Assembly: GCF_003434055.1 (NCBI RefSeq)
Contig: NZ_QVEX01000001.1
Coordinates: forward strand, 62,001-126,000
Origin: Enterocloster aldenensis
Lineage (GTDB): Bacteria > Bacillota > Clostridia > Lachnospirales > Lachnospiraceae
Reading direction: 5' to 3'
Length of the DNA stretch: 64,000 nucleotides
Under the pieces are notes generated by a model, which had not been told where the DNA came from, ran no database searches, and saw only the letters and a program-made list of their open reading frames with translations. Shown piece by piece: positions 26,745 to 35,532 of this stretch (the stretch's first letter is position 1; every line of letters starts with the position of its first letter). The translations under genes were made by a program, and so were the position numbers.

Positions 26745-28343
26745 ATGCCAGTCAAGTACGTATTTGTTACCGGCGGCGTTGTCTCCGGTCTGGGAAAAGG
26801 CATTACAGCCGCATCCCTGGGCCGCCTGTTAAAAGCCAGAGGCTACAAGGTAACCATGCAGAAGTTCGACCCCTACATCAACATTGACCCCGGCACCATG
26901 AACCCGGTCCAGCACGGAGAAGTGTTTGTGACTGATGACGGCGCCGAAACAGACCTGGACCTTGGCCACTACGAGCGCTTTATCGATGAAAGCCTTACCA
27001 GGAATTCCAATGTGACCACAGGAAAGGTCTACTGGACCGTTCTCCACAAAGAGCGCCGCGGAGACTTCGGCGGCGGCACCGTTCAGGTAATCCCCCATAT
27101 TACCAACGAAATCAAAAGCCGCTTCCACCGCAACTATTCTGAGACAGAAACAGAAATTGCCATCATTGAGGTTGGCGGTACCGTGGGCGACATTGAGAGC
27201 CAGCCTTTCCTTGAAGCCATCCGCCAGTTCCAGCATGAAGCAGGTCCCGGCAATACCTGCATCATCCATGTGACCCTGATACCTTACCTGAAAGCTTCTG
27301 AGGAGCTTAAGACAAAGCCGACCCAGGCCAGCGTCAAGGATCTTCAGGGAATGGGCATCCAGCCCGATATCCTTGTCTGCCGCTCTGAAAAACCTCTGGA
27401 CAAGGGCATCAAAGACAAGATTGCCCTGTTCTGCAACGTTCCCCCTCACCACGTTCTCCAGAATCTGGATGTGGACGTGCTTTATGAAGTTCCCCTTGTC
27501 ATGGAAAAAGAACACCTTGCCCAGTCAGCATGCGAATGCCTGGATCTGCCGTGCCCAGAACCCGACCTGGCAGGATGGCAGGATATGATTGACGCATGGA
27601 AACACCCGGTAACAGAAGTAACCGTTGCCCTGGTAGGTAAATACATCCAGCTGCATGATGCTTATATTTCCGTGGTTGAGGCCTTAAAGCACGGCGGCGT
27701 TGCCAATCATGCAAAGGTCAATATCAAGTGGGTAGACTCAGAGCATGTCACGGAGGCCAACGCCCCCCAGGTCTTTCATGATGTAAAAGGAATCCTGGTG
27801 CCTGGCGGATTTGGTGACCGGGGCATTGACGGCAAGATATACGCCATCCAGTATGCCCGCGAACACGGTATTCCATTCCTGGGACTCTGCCTTGGCATGC
27901 AGCTCTCCATTGTGGAGTTTAGCCGCAATGTGATTGGCCTCAGGGACGCACACAGTGTTGAACTGGATCCGTCCACCACCCATCCGGTCATACACCTGAT
28001 GCCGGAACAGGATGGCGTTGAGGACATCGGCGGCACCTTAAGGCTTGGTTCCTACCCATGCGTCCTGGACAGATCCTCCATGGCATATGGACTTTACCAG
28101 GAAGAAACCATCCACGAACGCCACAGGCACCGTTATGAGGTAAACAATGATTACCGCGGCCTGCTCACCAAGAACGGCATGAAGCTGTCCGGCCTTTCAC
28201 CGGACGGACGCATCGTGGAAATGGTGGAAATCCCTTCCCATCCATGGTTCATTGCCACCCAGGCCCACCCCGAGCTCAAATCCAGGCCCAACCGTCCCCA
28301 TCCGCTGTTCAGGGGGTTCATAGAAGCCGCGCTGAACGCATGA
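26745..28343 (+). CDS. pyrG: CTP synthase
   Basis: 532 residues, normal length. Makes CTP from UTP, ATP and glutamine. N-terminal synthetase domain: [23 protein letters not shown] (P-loop), [25 protein letters not shown], and EKEHL. C-terminal class I glutamine amidotransferase domain from about residue 290, with nucleophile Cys in GLCLGMQ and the His/Glu pair in ATQAHPE. ATG follows AAAGGAGG with 9-nt spacing. It stands alone, divergent from ftsH and convergent with an acetyltransferase. Confidence 0.98.
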   Translation: MPVKYVFVTGGVVSGLGKGITAASLGRLLKARGYKVTMQKFDPYINIDPGTMNPVQHGEVFVTDDGAETDLDLGHYERFIDESLTRNSNVTTGKVYWTVLHKERRGDFGGGTVQVIPHITNEIKSRFHRNYSETETEIAIIEVGGTVGDIESQPFLEAIRQFQHEAGPGNTCIIHVTLIPYLKASEELKTKPTQASVKDLQGMGIQPDILVCRSEKPLDKGIKDKIALFCNVPPHHVLQNLDVDVLYEVPLVMEKEHLAQSACECLDLPCPEPDLAGWQDMIDAWKHPVTEVTVALVGKYIQLHDAYISVVEALKHGGVANHAKVNIKWVDSEHVTEANAPQVFHDVKGILVPGGFGDRGIDGKIYAIQYAREHGIPFLGLCLGMQLSIVEFSRNVIGLRDAHSVELDPSTTHPVIHLMPEQDGVEDIGGTLRLGSYPCVLDRSSMAYGLYQEETIHERHRHRYEVNNDYRGLLTKNGMKLSGLSPDGRIVEMVEIPSHPWFIATQAHPELKSRPNRPHPLFRGFIEAALNA

Positions 28344-28406
28344 TCCGATAAATGCATGGATTGATATATGCATGATTCGATAAACGGATAGACAGGCCAA
28401 AACAGC

Positions 28407-28440
28407 GGACAGGCAGCCAATTCACACCGGCTGCCTGTCC
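28407..28440. terminator. Hairpin between pyrG and the convergent acetyltransferase gene
   Basis: Perfect 12-bp arms GGACAGGCAGCC (28407-28418) and GGCTGCCTGTCC (28429-28440). On minus it is followed by GCTGTTTTGG; on plus by ATTCCCCTTATT. Probably stops both convergent transcripts. Confidence 0.65.
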
Positions 28441-28447
28441 ATTCCCC

Positions 28448-28969
28448 TTATTCCATGCCATACACACCAGGCAGGCATTTCCACCAAAGGGTTTCCTCCT
28501 GTCTGTATCTGACAAATCCACAGCGTATAAGCACACGCTGGGAAGCAGTGCCCTGTTTATCCGTTTCTGCGGTTACCCGCCTGACACCCTCCTGGCTAAA
28601 AGCCCAGCCGCACATGGCTTTTACTGCTTCCGTCATATATCCTTTATGCTCAAACTCATTTCCCAGCCCATAACCGATTTCGACCTCACCGTTTTCATCC
28701 GGCGTCCCCTTAAAATCAGCGGACCCCACAACAACCCTGTCACTTTTGCGTATTAACAGCCAAAAACTGTGCCAGCAATAATCCATTGGATTACATTCCG
28801 TTATCTTCAGCTGTTCTTCTACAATATGCAGGAACATCCCTTCCATAGGTTCTGCCTTATAACTGCAACCAAGCCTCTTCTCAAGTCCTGGGATATCCTC
28901 TGTCCACATCCTGAGAAGCTCCGCACGCAATGGCACCAGCTCCAGCCGTTCTGTCTCCAGCATCTCCAT
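28448..28969 (-). CDS. GNAT family N-acetyltransferase (RimJ/RimL-like)
   Basis: 173 residues from the ATG at 28967-28969, which has the best spacing (8 nt) from CGGAGGGG; in-frame ATGs at 28990, 28975 and 28963 are alternatives. Begins LETERLELVPL, a start shared by the RimJ/RimL branch, and contains VVGSADFKGTPDENGEVEIGYGLGNEF, YMTEAVKAMCGWAF (acetyl-CoA-binding helix) and ETDKQGTASQRVLIRCGF. Transfers acetyl from acetyl-CoA to an amine; substrate unknown. Single gene. Confidence 0.85.
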   Translation of the reverse strand: MEMLETERLELVPLRAELLRMWTEDIPGLEKRLGCSYKAEPMEGMFLHIVEEQLKITECNPMDYCWHSFWLLIRKSDRVVVGSADFKGTPDENGEVEIGYGLGNEFEHKGYMTEAVKAMCGWAFSQEGVRRVTAETDKQGTASQRVLIRCGFVRYRQEETLWWKCLPGVYGME

Positions 28970-29088
28970 TTCCATCCCCTCCGTTTCCAAACAATCTCCT
29001 AATTATAACTATCCCAATCATATATTTCCCAGTATAACCTTACTGCCGCTGCACAAACTATCCATAAACACAAAGCGGAGGTAATGCC

Positions 29089-29277
29089 ATGAATGACCCA
29101 GAAAACAAATCACCGGAAAAAGACCCCTTTGATATCAACATCCAGGCCTGTTCCACTATGGACTGCACCGGCCTGATTCCCTCTTTGCCCCAGGACGAGG
29201 CAGAGCAGGAAGCATATGAGGATCTTTATCCCTATATAACAATGGCGGTAAAGGATGAGGGGGATATGGAAGGATAA
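29089..29277 (+). CDS. Small acidic protein of unknown function
   Basis: 62 residues behind a good GGAGG site (7-nt spacing). The composition is strongly acidic with no membrane span: NDPENKSPEKDPFDIN, then QACSTMDCTGLIPSLPQ, then EAEQEAYEDLYPYI. The two Cys lie six residues apart (CSTMDCTG) and the second half is probably helical. Isolated between the acetyltransferase gene and the amino-acid ABC operon, both on minus. I do not recognise a family; the codon pattern and ribosome binding site argue that it is real. Confidence 0.65.
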   Translation: MNDPENKSPEKDPFDINIQACSTMDCTGLIPSLPQDEAEQEAYEDLYPYITMAVKDEGDMEG

Positions 29278-29399
29278 ATCCCAGGTACATCCGTCCGTAA
29301 GGGATAGTATGCAAAACGGGGAAGAGCACCCTTGCCAGAATAACAGCAGGCTTAGGTACTTTTCCCCTTATTTTATAAATGATTGATTCGGCCCGTATA

Positions 29400-30143
29400 T
29401 CAGCCATGCATAAACCGGCTCAGGAATTCCTGGGTCTGCCTGTCCTTAGGCGCTCCGAATATCTGTTCCGGCGCTCCTTCTTCCACGATGACACCCCCGG
29501 CCATGAATACCACATGGCTGGATACATCCCTGGCAAAAGCCATCTCATGGGTTACGATAATCATGGTCAGGCCTTCTCCTGCCAGCTTGCGCATGACCTC
29601 CAGGACCTCCCCCACCATCTGGGGATCCAGCGCCGAGGTCGGCTCGTCAAAGAGAAGTACCTCCGGCTCCATTGCAAGGGCCCTTGCAATGGCTACCCTC
29701 TGCTTCTGCCCGCCGGAAAGCTGTCTTGGCTTTGCATTGATGTAGGGCGCCATCCCCACCTTTTCCAGATAATACATGGCGTTCTTCTGGGCTTCTGATT
29801 TGTTCTTTTTCAGGACCTTGGTCTGCCCTATGATACAATTCTCAAGTACTGTCATGTTGTTAAACAGGTTAAAGTTCTGGAAAACCATGCCCACCTTGGA
29901 GCGGTACTGGGGCGCATTCACCTTTTTGTCCGCAATGTTGGTGCCATGGTAGGCAATCTCTCCCGTGGTAGGTGTCTCCAGCAGGTTCAGGCACCGCAGG
30001 AGCGTGGACTTTCCGGAACCGGACGCGCCGATGATACAGGTAACATCCCCGCTGCTGACAGAAAAATCAATATCCTTAAGAACCAGGTTGGTGCCAAAGG
30101 TCTTGCTCAAATGACGGATTTCTAAGATATTATCACCCTTCAT
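29400..30143 (-). CDS. glnQ: Polar amino-acid ABC transporter ATPase (GlnQ-like)
   Basis: 247 residues. Walker [11 protein letters not shown]-loop [18 protein letters not shown], signature [15 protein letters not shown], Walker [14 protein letters not shown], switch His VTHEM. The order and spacing are those of the polar amino-acid uptake family. Overlaps its permease gene by 4 nt. Last gene of a three-gene operon. Confidence 0.95.
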   Translation of the reverse strand: MKGDNILEIRHLSKTFGTNLVLKDIDFSVSSGDVTCIIGASGSGKSTLLRCLNLLETPTTGEIAYHGTNIADKKVNAPQYRSKVGMVFQNFNLFNNMTVLENCIIGQTKVLKKNKSEAQKNAMYYLEKVGMAPYINAKPRQLSGGQKQRVAIARALAMEPEVLLFDEPTSALDPQMVGEVLEVMRKLAGEGLTMIIVTHEMAFARDVSSHVVFMAGGVIVEEGAPEQIFGAPKDRQTQEFLSRFMHG

Positions 30144-30943
30144 CTTGCATCCTCCTTATTCTTGGCCTTATCATCCGGAAAACGGTACATGCCGCTGGTA
30201 TATGCCAGGGTATCCGTGGTGGCCAGGTCGAAGTTGTCCGCCCCGTCCATCCGGTCCTCCCACCAGCGAAGAATCCTGGAACAGGTAAATGTCATGATGA
30301 AGTACATGATCATCGTGATGGTATAGGTCTCAAAGTTCATATAAAGAGCACCTGCAGCAGCCTTTGTCTTGTAAAGCAGCTCCGTGACGCCAATGACGGA
30401 AAGCACGCAGCTGTCCTTGATATTAATAATCAGGTTATTGCCGATCTGGGGCATGATATTGCGCAGGGCCTGAGGCAGGATTACATAAATCATGGTCTGC
30501 ACATGGGTCATTCCGATGGACTTGGCCCCCTCGGTCTGTCCCAGGTCAATGGAAAGGATTCCGCCCCTGACCGTTTCCGCCATATATGCGCCCGTATTGA
30601 TGGAGAGGATGAAATACGCAGCCCCCCACATGGACATATCAATGCCTAACAGCGGCAGAAGCCCGAAGTAGATGAACATGGCCTGGGCCATCATGGGCGT
30701 CCCGCGGAAAAATTCCACATAGGCGTTGAGAATCAGCTTTACAATCCAAAGCAATACCCTCTTGACCGGATTGTCCCCCTTTCCGCAGGGTATGGTCTGC
30801 ACAATACCAACGGCAAAACCGATGATACAGCCCACCAATGTGCCGACCAGGGCAATCCTCATGCTGACGCCGGCGCCCTGCAGCATTGACATACCATATT
30901 TGTTGAATACGACCATTACACGGCCGAAAAAGTCTGTAGGCAT
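30140..30943 (-). CDS. Polar amino-acid ABC permease (HisM/GlnP-like)
   Basis: 267 residues, about five spans. Family motifs: [73 protein letters not shown] (ATPase-contact loop), and [17 protein letters not shown]. Works as a homodimer with the GlnQ-like ATPase. The C-terminal 40 residues are charged and cytoplasmic. Starts 36 bp after the binding-protein stop. Confidence 0.94.
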   Translation of the reverse strand: MPTDFFGRVMVVFNKYGMSMLQGAGVSMRIALVGTLVGCIIGFAVGIVQTIPCGKGDNPVKRVLLWIVKLILNAYVEFFRGTPMMAQAMFIYFGLLPLLGIDMSMWGAAYFILSINTGAYMAETVRGGILSIDLGQTEGAKSIGMTHVQTMIYVILPQALRNIMPQIGNNLIINIKDSCVLSVIGVTELLYKTKAAAGALYMNFETYTITMIMYFIMTFTCSRILRWWEDRMDGADNFDLATTDTLAYTSGMYRFPDDKAKNKEDAR

Positions 30944-30979
30944 ATCCTTTCTCCTTACTGTCTTTGCGTACTTTGCTGA

Positions 30980-31924
30980 TTAATTCGCTAATGGCTGTAC
31001 AGAAATCGCCTCATCCATCATGCTGGAGAAGTCATCCTTTGTCATCTTGGAAAGTACGCTGTTGATTGCTTCCTGTAACTCAGTATTACCCTTCTTTAAG
31101 GAAATACCGATGTTGATATCTTCCTCTGTTACCTGGAAATCATCTGCGCCGCCGCCAAACTCAAGCATCTTAAAGTTGGGGTATGCAACCAGGGCGCCCT
31201 TGCCGGTTGGCTGGTCCGTTACAACCAGGTCGCATTTGTCGGCGTTCAGGGACATCAGCATGTCCGGTGCGCTTGCAGTTGCTGCCAGTATATTGGCTCC
31301 CTCAATCTGGGGCAGGCAGGTATTGTACCAGATAGTGCTCTGCTGGGAAGTACAGGTTGCGCCAGCCAGGTCGGCAACGCTCTTTGCATCCGCATACTTG
31401 CTGCCTTCCTTCACCAGGGTAACAATGGTTGCATAGTAATACGGCTCAGTAAAATCAACTGCCTGAAGACGCTCGGATGTGATGGACTGTCCTGCGATGA
31501 CACAGTCAACCTTGCCGGTTGTTACGGCCGGAATCAGGGAATCCCAGTCCAGACGTACGATTTCCAGGTCATATCCCAGTTCCTCACAGATTTTCTTTGC
31601 CATCATGACATCATATCCGTATGCGAACTCATTGCTGTCAGCAATGGGTACAGCGCCGTTGGCGTCATCGGGCTGTGTCCAGTTATATGGTGCATAGGCG
31701 CACTCCATGGCAACCCTTAAGGTCTTTTTCTCCCCGGATGCTTCTGCTGCGCCGGCAGCCTCACTTTCACCGGATGCCGCGGTTGACGCCGCTTTATCAC
31801 CCTGGGCCTCGGTTGCTTCCGCGGTGGTGTCTGCGGTACTGCTTCCGCCGCATGCTGTCAGGGAACCTGCGGCCAGGACGCCTGCCAGAACCATGCCTAA
31901 TACTTTCTTTGCATTCATTTTCAT
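30980..31924 (-). CDS. Polar amino-acid ABC binding lipoprotein
   Basis: 314 residues from the ATG at 31924, 8 nt behind GAGGAG. Lipobox LTAC (Cys about 25), Ala/Glu/Ser-rich linker to about residue 65, then the type II binding fold: LRVAMECAYAPYNWTQPDD, YGYDVMMAKKICEELGYDLEIVRLDWDSLIPAVTTGKVDCVIAGQSIT, DFTEPYYYATIV. The Asp/Arg ligand clamp common to amino-acid receptors is only partly clear, so the actual amino acid is not assigned. First gene of the operon behind a long structured leader. Confidence 0.92.
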   Translation of the reverse strand: MKMNAKKVLGMVLAGVLAAGSLTACGGSSTADTTAEATEAQGDKAASTAASGESEAAGAAEASGEKKTLRVAMECAYAPYNWTQPDDANGAVPIADSNEFAYGYDVMMAKKICEELGYDLEIVRLDWDSLIPAVTTGKVDCVIAGQSITSERLQAVDFTEPYYYATIVTLVKEGSKYADAKSVADLAGATCTSQQSTIWYNTCLPQIEGANILAATASAPDMLMSLNADKCDLVVTDQPTGKGALVAYPNFKMLEFGGGADDFQVTEEDINIGISLKKGNTELQEAINSVLSKMTKDDFSSMMDEAISVQPLAN

Positions 31925-31952
31925 AATAATCTCTCCTCTTTGATTGAAACTA

Positions 31953-32041
31953 TGCCGGTATGGCTGTTTAAGAAAAAAGCCACACCCATCCACACAGGTA
32001 TGACTCCAATGTCATCTGATGACCGGCAATTTCCTAAACAG
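31953..32041 (-). promoter_or_regulatory. Structured leader with crossing complementary segments
   Basis: In the 180-nt leader of the amino-acid transporter mRNA, four segments in order A-B-C-D pair A with C and B with D. In plus coordinates: 32030-32041 (TTTCCTAAACAG) pairs with 31964-31975 (CTGTTTAAGAAA; 12 bp with one G-U in RNA), and 32022-32028 (ACCGGCA) pairs with 31953-31959 (TGCCGGT). The two helices cross, so they form a pseudoknot or are alternatives. A small stem GTCAT-ATGAC (32011-32023) overlaps B. Not recognised as a known riboswitch or T-box. Confidence 0.5.
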
Positions 32042-32106
32042 TTTAACCTTGCCCTATTATCCCTCGCACACTTTCATTTCTTAATATAAATGTGCCTAAC
32101 GTGCTA

Positions 32107-32135
32107 AGTATAGCATAACTCGTCCTGATTTCCAA
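32107..32135 (-). promoter_or_regulatory. Promoter of the polar amino-acid ABC operon
   Basis: Read on minus: -35 TTGGAA (32130-32135), 17-bp spacer, -10 TATACT (32107-32112) preceded by TGC (extended -10). This leaves an untranslated leader of about 175 nt. Confidence 0.75.
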
Positions 32136-32179
32136 TACCTATTTATGCTTTTTTATGCGTAAAAGCAGTATAAATATTT

Positions 32180-32220
32180 GTAAAAACAGCCACTAATCCA
32201 CCAATTTGGATTTGTGGCTG
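32180..32220 (-). terminator. Sortase gene terminator
   Basis: Arms around CAGCCAC...ATCCA (32187-32199) and TTGGAT...GTGGCTG (32208-32220), followed on minus by TTTTTAC, 8 bp after the sortase stop. Confidence 0.8.
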
Positions 32221-32228
32221 CTAAAAAG

Positions 32229-33122
32229 TCAGTTTTCCTGCCCCTGGTCCCCTTTTGTCCCTGCGGCAGCGGCCTGGGCCTTTTCCTTCATTAAATCATC
32301 CATCTTTTGGAGGAAATCCTCATCCGGCCCAATCTCATTGCCGTCCTCATCCACCTCCACTGCAAACAGGAAGGTCCTGGCATCGTTTATCTCGTAGCTG
32401 CAGGTAACCAGGGTATACAATGTCCTTGCCGGATATGTAACATCCTCTGCAAATGAACATGGCTTAACCATCTCATGTATAAATGCGTCAAAGGATTCCT
32501 GGGATTTAAACCGCGTCTTGCGTACAATGGGCTCTGCCTCCCCGTAATAGCAGGCAACTGCCTTAAGCTTAATCTCACGGTCCGGCGTGTAGATGCTGAA
32601 ATACTGGTGTTCCTTAAAATACTTCTCATCCTTATAATATATCACATCCTTGAACATGCTGCCGTTTTTCATATTGTGCCCGTACAGGATGTTGTTGCGG
32701 CCCACAAAATCCCCCTGGCTTTCAAAATCCAGGTAAATGGACCCGCCCACGCTCTCTTTTCCATAAAAATCATGGTTCAGATAAAAATCATTGTCCGTTC
32801 CCTGGACAATGGGATAATCAATATTGGTGTCCGGTACCTTTATCCAGCCCACGGTATCCGGATTCTCCTCCATCAATTCCTCAAAATGGATGGGGGAAAC
32901 ATACGGCTTCTCAGGCTCTGTCTCCACAGGCGCCGGGGGCGTCTCCGTCTCCACAGGCGCGGTTGTCTCCCTGGCAAGCTCCGCCAGACGCTCATACTCC
33001 TCCTGTGTCCGTTTATCCTCCAGATAGCTGTGAAGGCTTAAACCTCCGCTGATCAGCATGACTGCGGCCAACAGGATGATGACAATCCTGCGTGCCCTGC
33101 TTCTGCCCTTGTTCTGCTCCAT
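32229..33122 (-). CDS. srtB: Class B sortase
   Basis: 297 residues. Basic N terminus and one membrane span at about 11-31, a Thr/Pro/Glu linker (45-75), then the SrtB catalytic domain: DTVGWIKVPDTNIDYPIVQGTDNDFYL, GGSIYLDF, YGHNMKNGSMF (catalytic His149), LVTCSYEINDARTFLFA (nucleophile Cys241, Arg249). It joins surface proteins to peptidoglycan or to each other at a C-terminal sorting signal. A charged Gln/Ala tail follows the domain. No protein with an evident sorting signal lies next to it; the gene upstream (triplicated WQG protein) is 41 bp away on the same strand and may be cotranscribed. Confidence 0.93.
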   Translation of the reverse strand: MEQNKGRSRARRIVIILLAAVMLISGGLSLHSYLEDKRTQEEYERLAELARETTAPVETETPPAPVETEPEKPYVSPIHFEELMEENPDTVGWIKVPDTNIDYPIVQGTDNDFYLNHDFYGKESVGGSIYLDFESQGDFVGRNNILYGHNMKNGSMFKDVIYYKDEKYFKEHQYFSIYTPDREIKLKAVACYYGEAEPIVRKTRFKSQESFDAFIHEMVKPCSFAEDVTYPARTLYTLVTCSYEINDARTFLFAVEVDEDGNEIGPDEDFLQKMDDLMKEKAQAAAAGTKGDQGQEN

Positions 33123-33163
33123 CTATGCCTGTCTTTCCTTTCCAGTTCTGATTCTGTCACGTA

Positions 33164-34033
33164 TCACGCCAATACGGCTGCCGTCCCTTCCGGTTCCTCA
33201 TCCCATGCCTCGCTGCAAAGCGCCGCGTCCTGCATCAGCAGAAGCATCTCCAGAAAGCTGCGGAAGCTTACCTGACAACGTTTTTCCTTCCAGCATATGG
33301 TTCCCTGCCAGGTGGCATTCCGCCTGAAAAGTATGCGGACCACAAATGTGGCGGGACCAAAATTACCTGCGCTGACCGTTACGGTCCTTGGTACGATCAG
33401 TTTCTCCTCCTCCGCCCCCACAGGCAGGGGATTCAGCATATAGCCGATTTCTTCCCTTAAATCAAACTCATTGCAGAAATCCATCCTTTTATCCACTGCC
33501 GGATGGGATACATCCCCGCTCATGGCAAAGTCCTCATAATTGCGTACAATCACTTCACACATCTTCTTACCAAGGCCAAAGGGATTCTCCCCTCCATCGC
33601 CCCCAAGTGTCCTGTTAAAATACTCCATCAGTTCCAGGAAACTTAAAAAGGGAAAAATCTTCCCGTCCTTTAAATTCTTTATATCGCCCTGCCATGTTGC
33701 GTGGAACCGGTACTTTACATGAAGCCTGAATTCCCCCAGACTTCCCTCTGTCTTTTTTTCTTCCACGTCCTGACTGTCAGAAATGTCCCTGCTTTTCCCA
33801 GGCAGGTACTTTTTATGGAAGTTCCTCTGGTCCACACTTTTCATCGGGTAGTGAAGCCGTTCAAACATCCCTTCCAATATGAATGCCATCTCAGAGAGAC
33901 TCCGAAACTGCAGTCCGTGGTCCAGGCTGCTATGATAAACCTGTCCCCTCAACAGGCGTCCGTCAAAACCGTCTATGCTTATGGTATAATATTTGTATGA
34001 CTCCTGCAGTGCCCCTGTTCGCGAAACAGACAT
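33164..34033 (-). CDS. Protein of unknown function with three WQG-type repeats
   Basis: 289 residues from the ATG at 34033 behind AGGTG. No signal peptide or membrane span. Three similar units are visible: residues about 15-60 (YYTISIDGFDGRLLRGQVYH, then FRSLSEMAFILEGM), 100-145 (HVKYRFHATWQGDIKNL, then FLSFLELMEYF) and 235-275 (FVVRILFRRNATWQGTICW, then FRSFLEMLLLM). Each is a pair of strands with A-T-W-Q-G followed by a helix F-x-S-F-L-E. Such single units look like a small conserved Clostridia domain, but I cannot name it. It sits just upstream of srtB and divergent from the BTAD regulator, so a role in envelope or signal regulation is only a guess. Confidence 0.7.
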   Translation of the reverse strand: MSVSRTGALQESYKYYTISIDGFDGRLLRGQVYHSSLDHGLQFRSLSEMAFILEGMFERLHYPMKSVDQRNFHKKYLPGKSRDISDSQDVEEKKTEGSLGEFRLHVKYRFHATWQGDIKNLKDGKIFPFLSFLELMEYFNRTLGGDGGENPFGLGKKMCEVIVRNYEDFAMSGDVSHPAVDKRMDFCNEFDLREEIGYMLNPLPVGAEEEKLIVPRTVTVSAGNFGPATFVVRILFRRNATWQGTICWKEKRCQVSFRSFLEMLLLMQDAALCSEAWDEEPEGTAAVLA

Positions 34034-34159
34034 ATATTCACCTACTTTTCTGTAAAATAATAGAAAATGTCCCATTTATCCTGATAACAGTATAACAGCA
34101 GCCGGTTACATTCCGGTTACAAAACTTCCTTTTCATGAAACTTTTTTTGATTTTTTTCC

Positions 34160-34190
34160 TGGACATTTCCATTATTGATTAGTATACTAA
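34160..34190 (+). promoter_or_regulatory. Promoter of BTAD regulator with overlapping palindrome
   Basis: -35 TGGACA (34160-34165), 17-bp spacer, -10 TATACT (34183-34188). The -10 is inside a perfect 12-bp palindrome TTAGTATACTAA (34179-34190), which could be an autoregulatory operator. Confidence 0.65.
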
Positions 34191-34224
34191 AGTGTAGTAT
34201 TCCGTAATGCAAAGGAGAAGCGCC

Positions 34225-35463
34225 ATGATAACATCAGCTTCAGAAGAAAAGCCCACCATCCATGTCAATACCCTGGGCGGTTTCTCAATAAAGGTTGGTG
34301 ATAAAGAGATAACCGACAACAGCAATCAGTCTAAGAAGCCCTGGTGCCTTTTAGAGTATCTTGTTGTGTTCCAAAAAAAAGATATCAGTCCCAATGAACT
34401 GATTAATATAATATGGTCAGATGACCCGGGAGTCAATCCCGGCGGCGCATTAAAGACCCTGATGTTCCGTTCCCGTAAGCTCCTTGACCCCCTGGGGCTT
34501 CCGCCCCAGAAACTGCTGGTGCAGCAAAGGGGTTCCTATGCCTGGACCCAGGAATATCCTACGGTTCTGGACATTGATGAATTTGAGTCCATCTGTACCA
34601 GGGCAATCAACCAGCCCCATGGCGGGGATGACATCCTTAAGCTCTGTCTTGAGGGCCTGTCCATTTACAAAGGTGATTTCCTTCCAAAGTCAGAATATGA
34701 ATCCTGGGTCATCCCGATCAGCACGTACTATCACTCCCTTTATCAGAAGCTGGTGTATAAAACAGTGGATCTGCTGCTGGAGCGGGAAGATTTTTCACAG
34801 ATTACCTCCATCTGCCAGTCCGCAGTGGGAATCGAACCATTTGATGAGGAATTCCACTACTATCTGGTATATTCCCTGTACAAGGACGGGCATACCAGCC
34901 AGGCCATTGAAGAATACAACCATACCATGGATTTATTCTACAATGAATTCTCCATCTCCCCGTCGGACCATTTTAAGAATTTATATAAAACAATCCGAAG
35001 CAAGGAACAGGGCATCAACACCAACCTGGATTCCATCCAGGAGACGCTGCGGGAAGAGGCTTCAGGCGGGGCGTTCTACTGTGAGTATCCGGTGTTCCAT
35101 GATTTGTTCCAGCTGGAACGAAGGGCCATAGAACGGACAGGGGATTCCATCTACCTCTGCCTTCTTACTGTCAGCGACCTGGACGGACATGTCCCCAAGC
35201 TTGCCATACTCAATAAGGCCATGGAGCATCTCAACAACGCCATACGCAATTCCCTCCGCTGCAGCGATGTGTACACCCGTTACAGCATCAGCCAGTACAT
35301 TGTCCTGCTTCCAACCGTCACTGCCGAGAAGGGTGAGATGGTGTTAAAACGGATAACCTCTAATTTCCGAAAGCAATACAACCGAAAGGACCTGTGTGTG
35401 GATTTTAAGCTCCAGCCGGTCATGCCATGGGAACGCAGTCCTGAGACTGTAATCCCACTGTAA
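34225..35463 (+). CDS. BTAD (SARP-like) regulator with degenerate GGDEF-like C terminus
   Basis: 412 residues, ATG 7 nt behind AGGAG. Residues 10-95 form an OmpR/SARP-type winged helix (TLGGFSIKVGDKEI, KKPWCLLEYLVVFQKKDIS, LKTLMFRSRKLLDPLG). Residues about 105-265 match a bacterial transcriptional activation domain built of helical repeats (LDIDEFESICTRAI, YKGDFLPKSEYESWV, AVGIEPFDEEFHYYLV). The C-terminal part (about 285-412) resembles a GGDEF domain by layout (LNNAIRNSLRCSDVYTRYSISQYIVLLP), but the RYGGDEF loop reads RYSISQY, so cyclase activity is not expected. Cytoplasmic regulator, divergent from the WQG-repeat/sortase genes, which are candidate targets. Confidence 0.8.
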   Translation: MITSASEEKPTIHVNTLGGFSIKVGDKEITDNSNQSKKPWCLLEYLVVFQKKDISPNELINIIWSDDPGVNPGGALKTLMFRSRKLLDPLGLPPQKLLVQQRGSYAWTQEYPTVLDIDEFESICTRAINQPHGGDDILKLCLEGLSIYKGDFLPKSEYESWVIPISTYYHSLYQKLVYKTVDLLLEREDFSQITSICQSAVGIEPFDEEFHYYLVYSLYKDGHTSQAIEEYNHTMDLFYNEFSISPSDHFKNLYKTIRSKEQGINTNLDSIQETLREEASGGAFYCEYPVFHDLFQLERRAIERTGDSIYLCLLTVSDLDGHVPKLAILNKAMEHLNNAIRNSLRCSDVYTRYSISQYIVLLPTVTAEKGEMVLKRITSNFRKQYNRKDLCVDFKLQPVMPWERSPETVIPL

Positions 35464-35478
35464 ACATCATATTCATAA

Positions 35479-35524
35479 GAATCATAAAAGCTGCGGACAT
35501 TGTATGCCGCAGCTTTTATGATTC
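35479..35524. terminator. Bidirectional terminator, BTAD regulator / MATE pump
   Basis: Perfect 18-bp arms (35479-35496 and 35507-35524) with core AAAAGCTGCGG...CCGCAGCTTTT; A-tract on one side and T-tract on the other serve both convergent genes. Confidence 0.9.
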
Positions 35525-35532
35525 ATGATTCT

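Noticed and set aside
26829..27515. 228-codon minus-strand frame
   Set aside because: Antisense shadow of pyrG.
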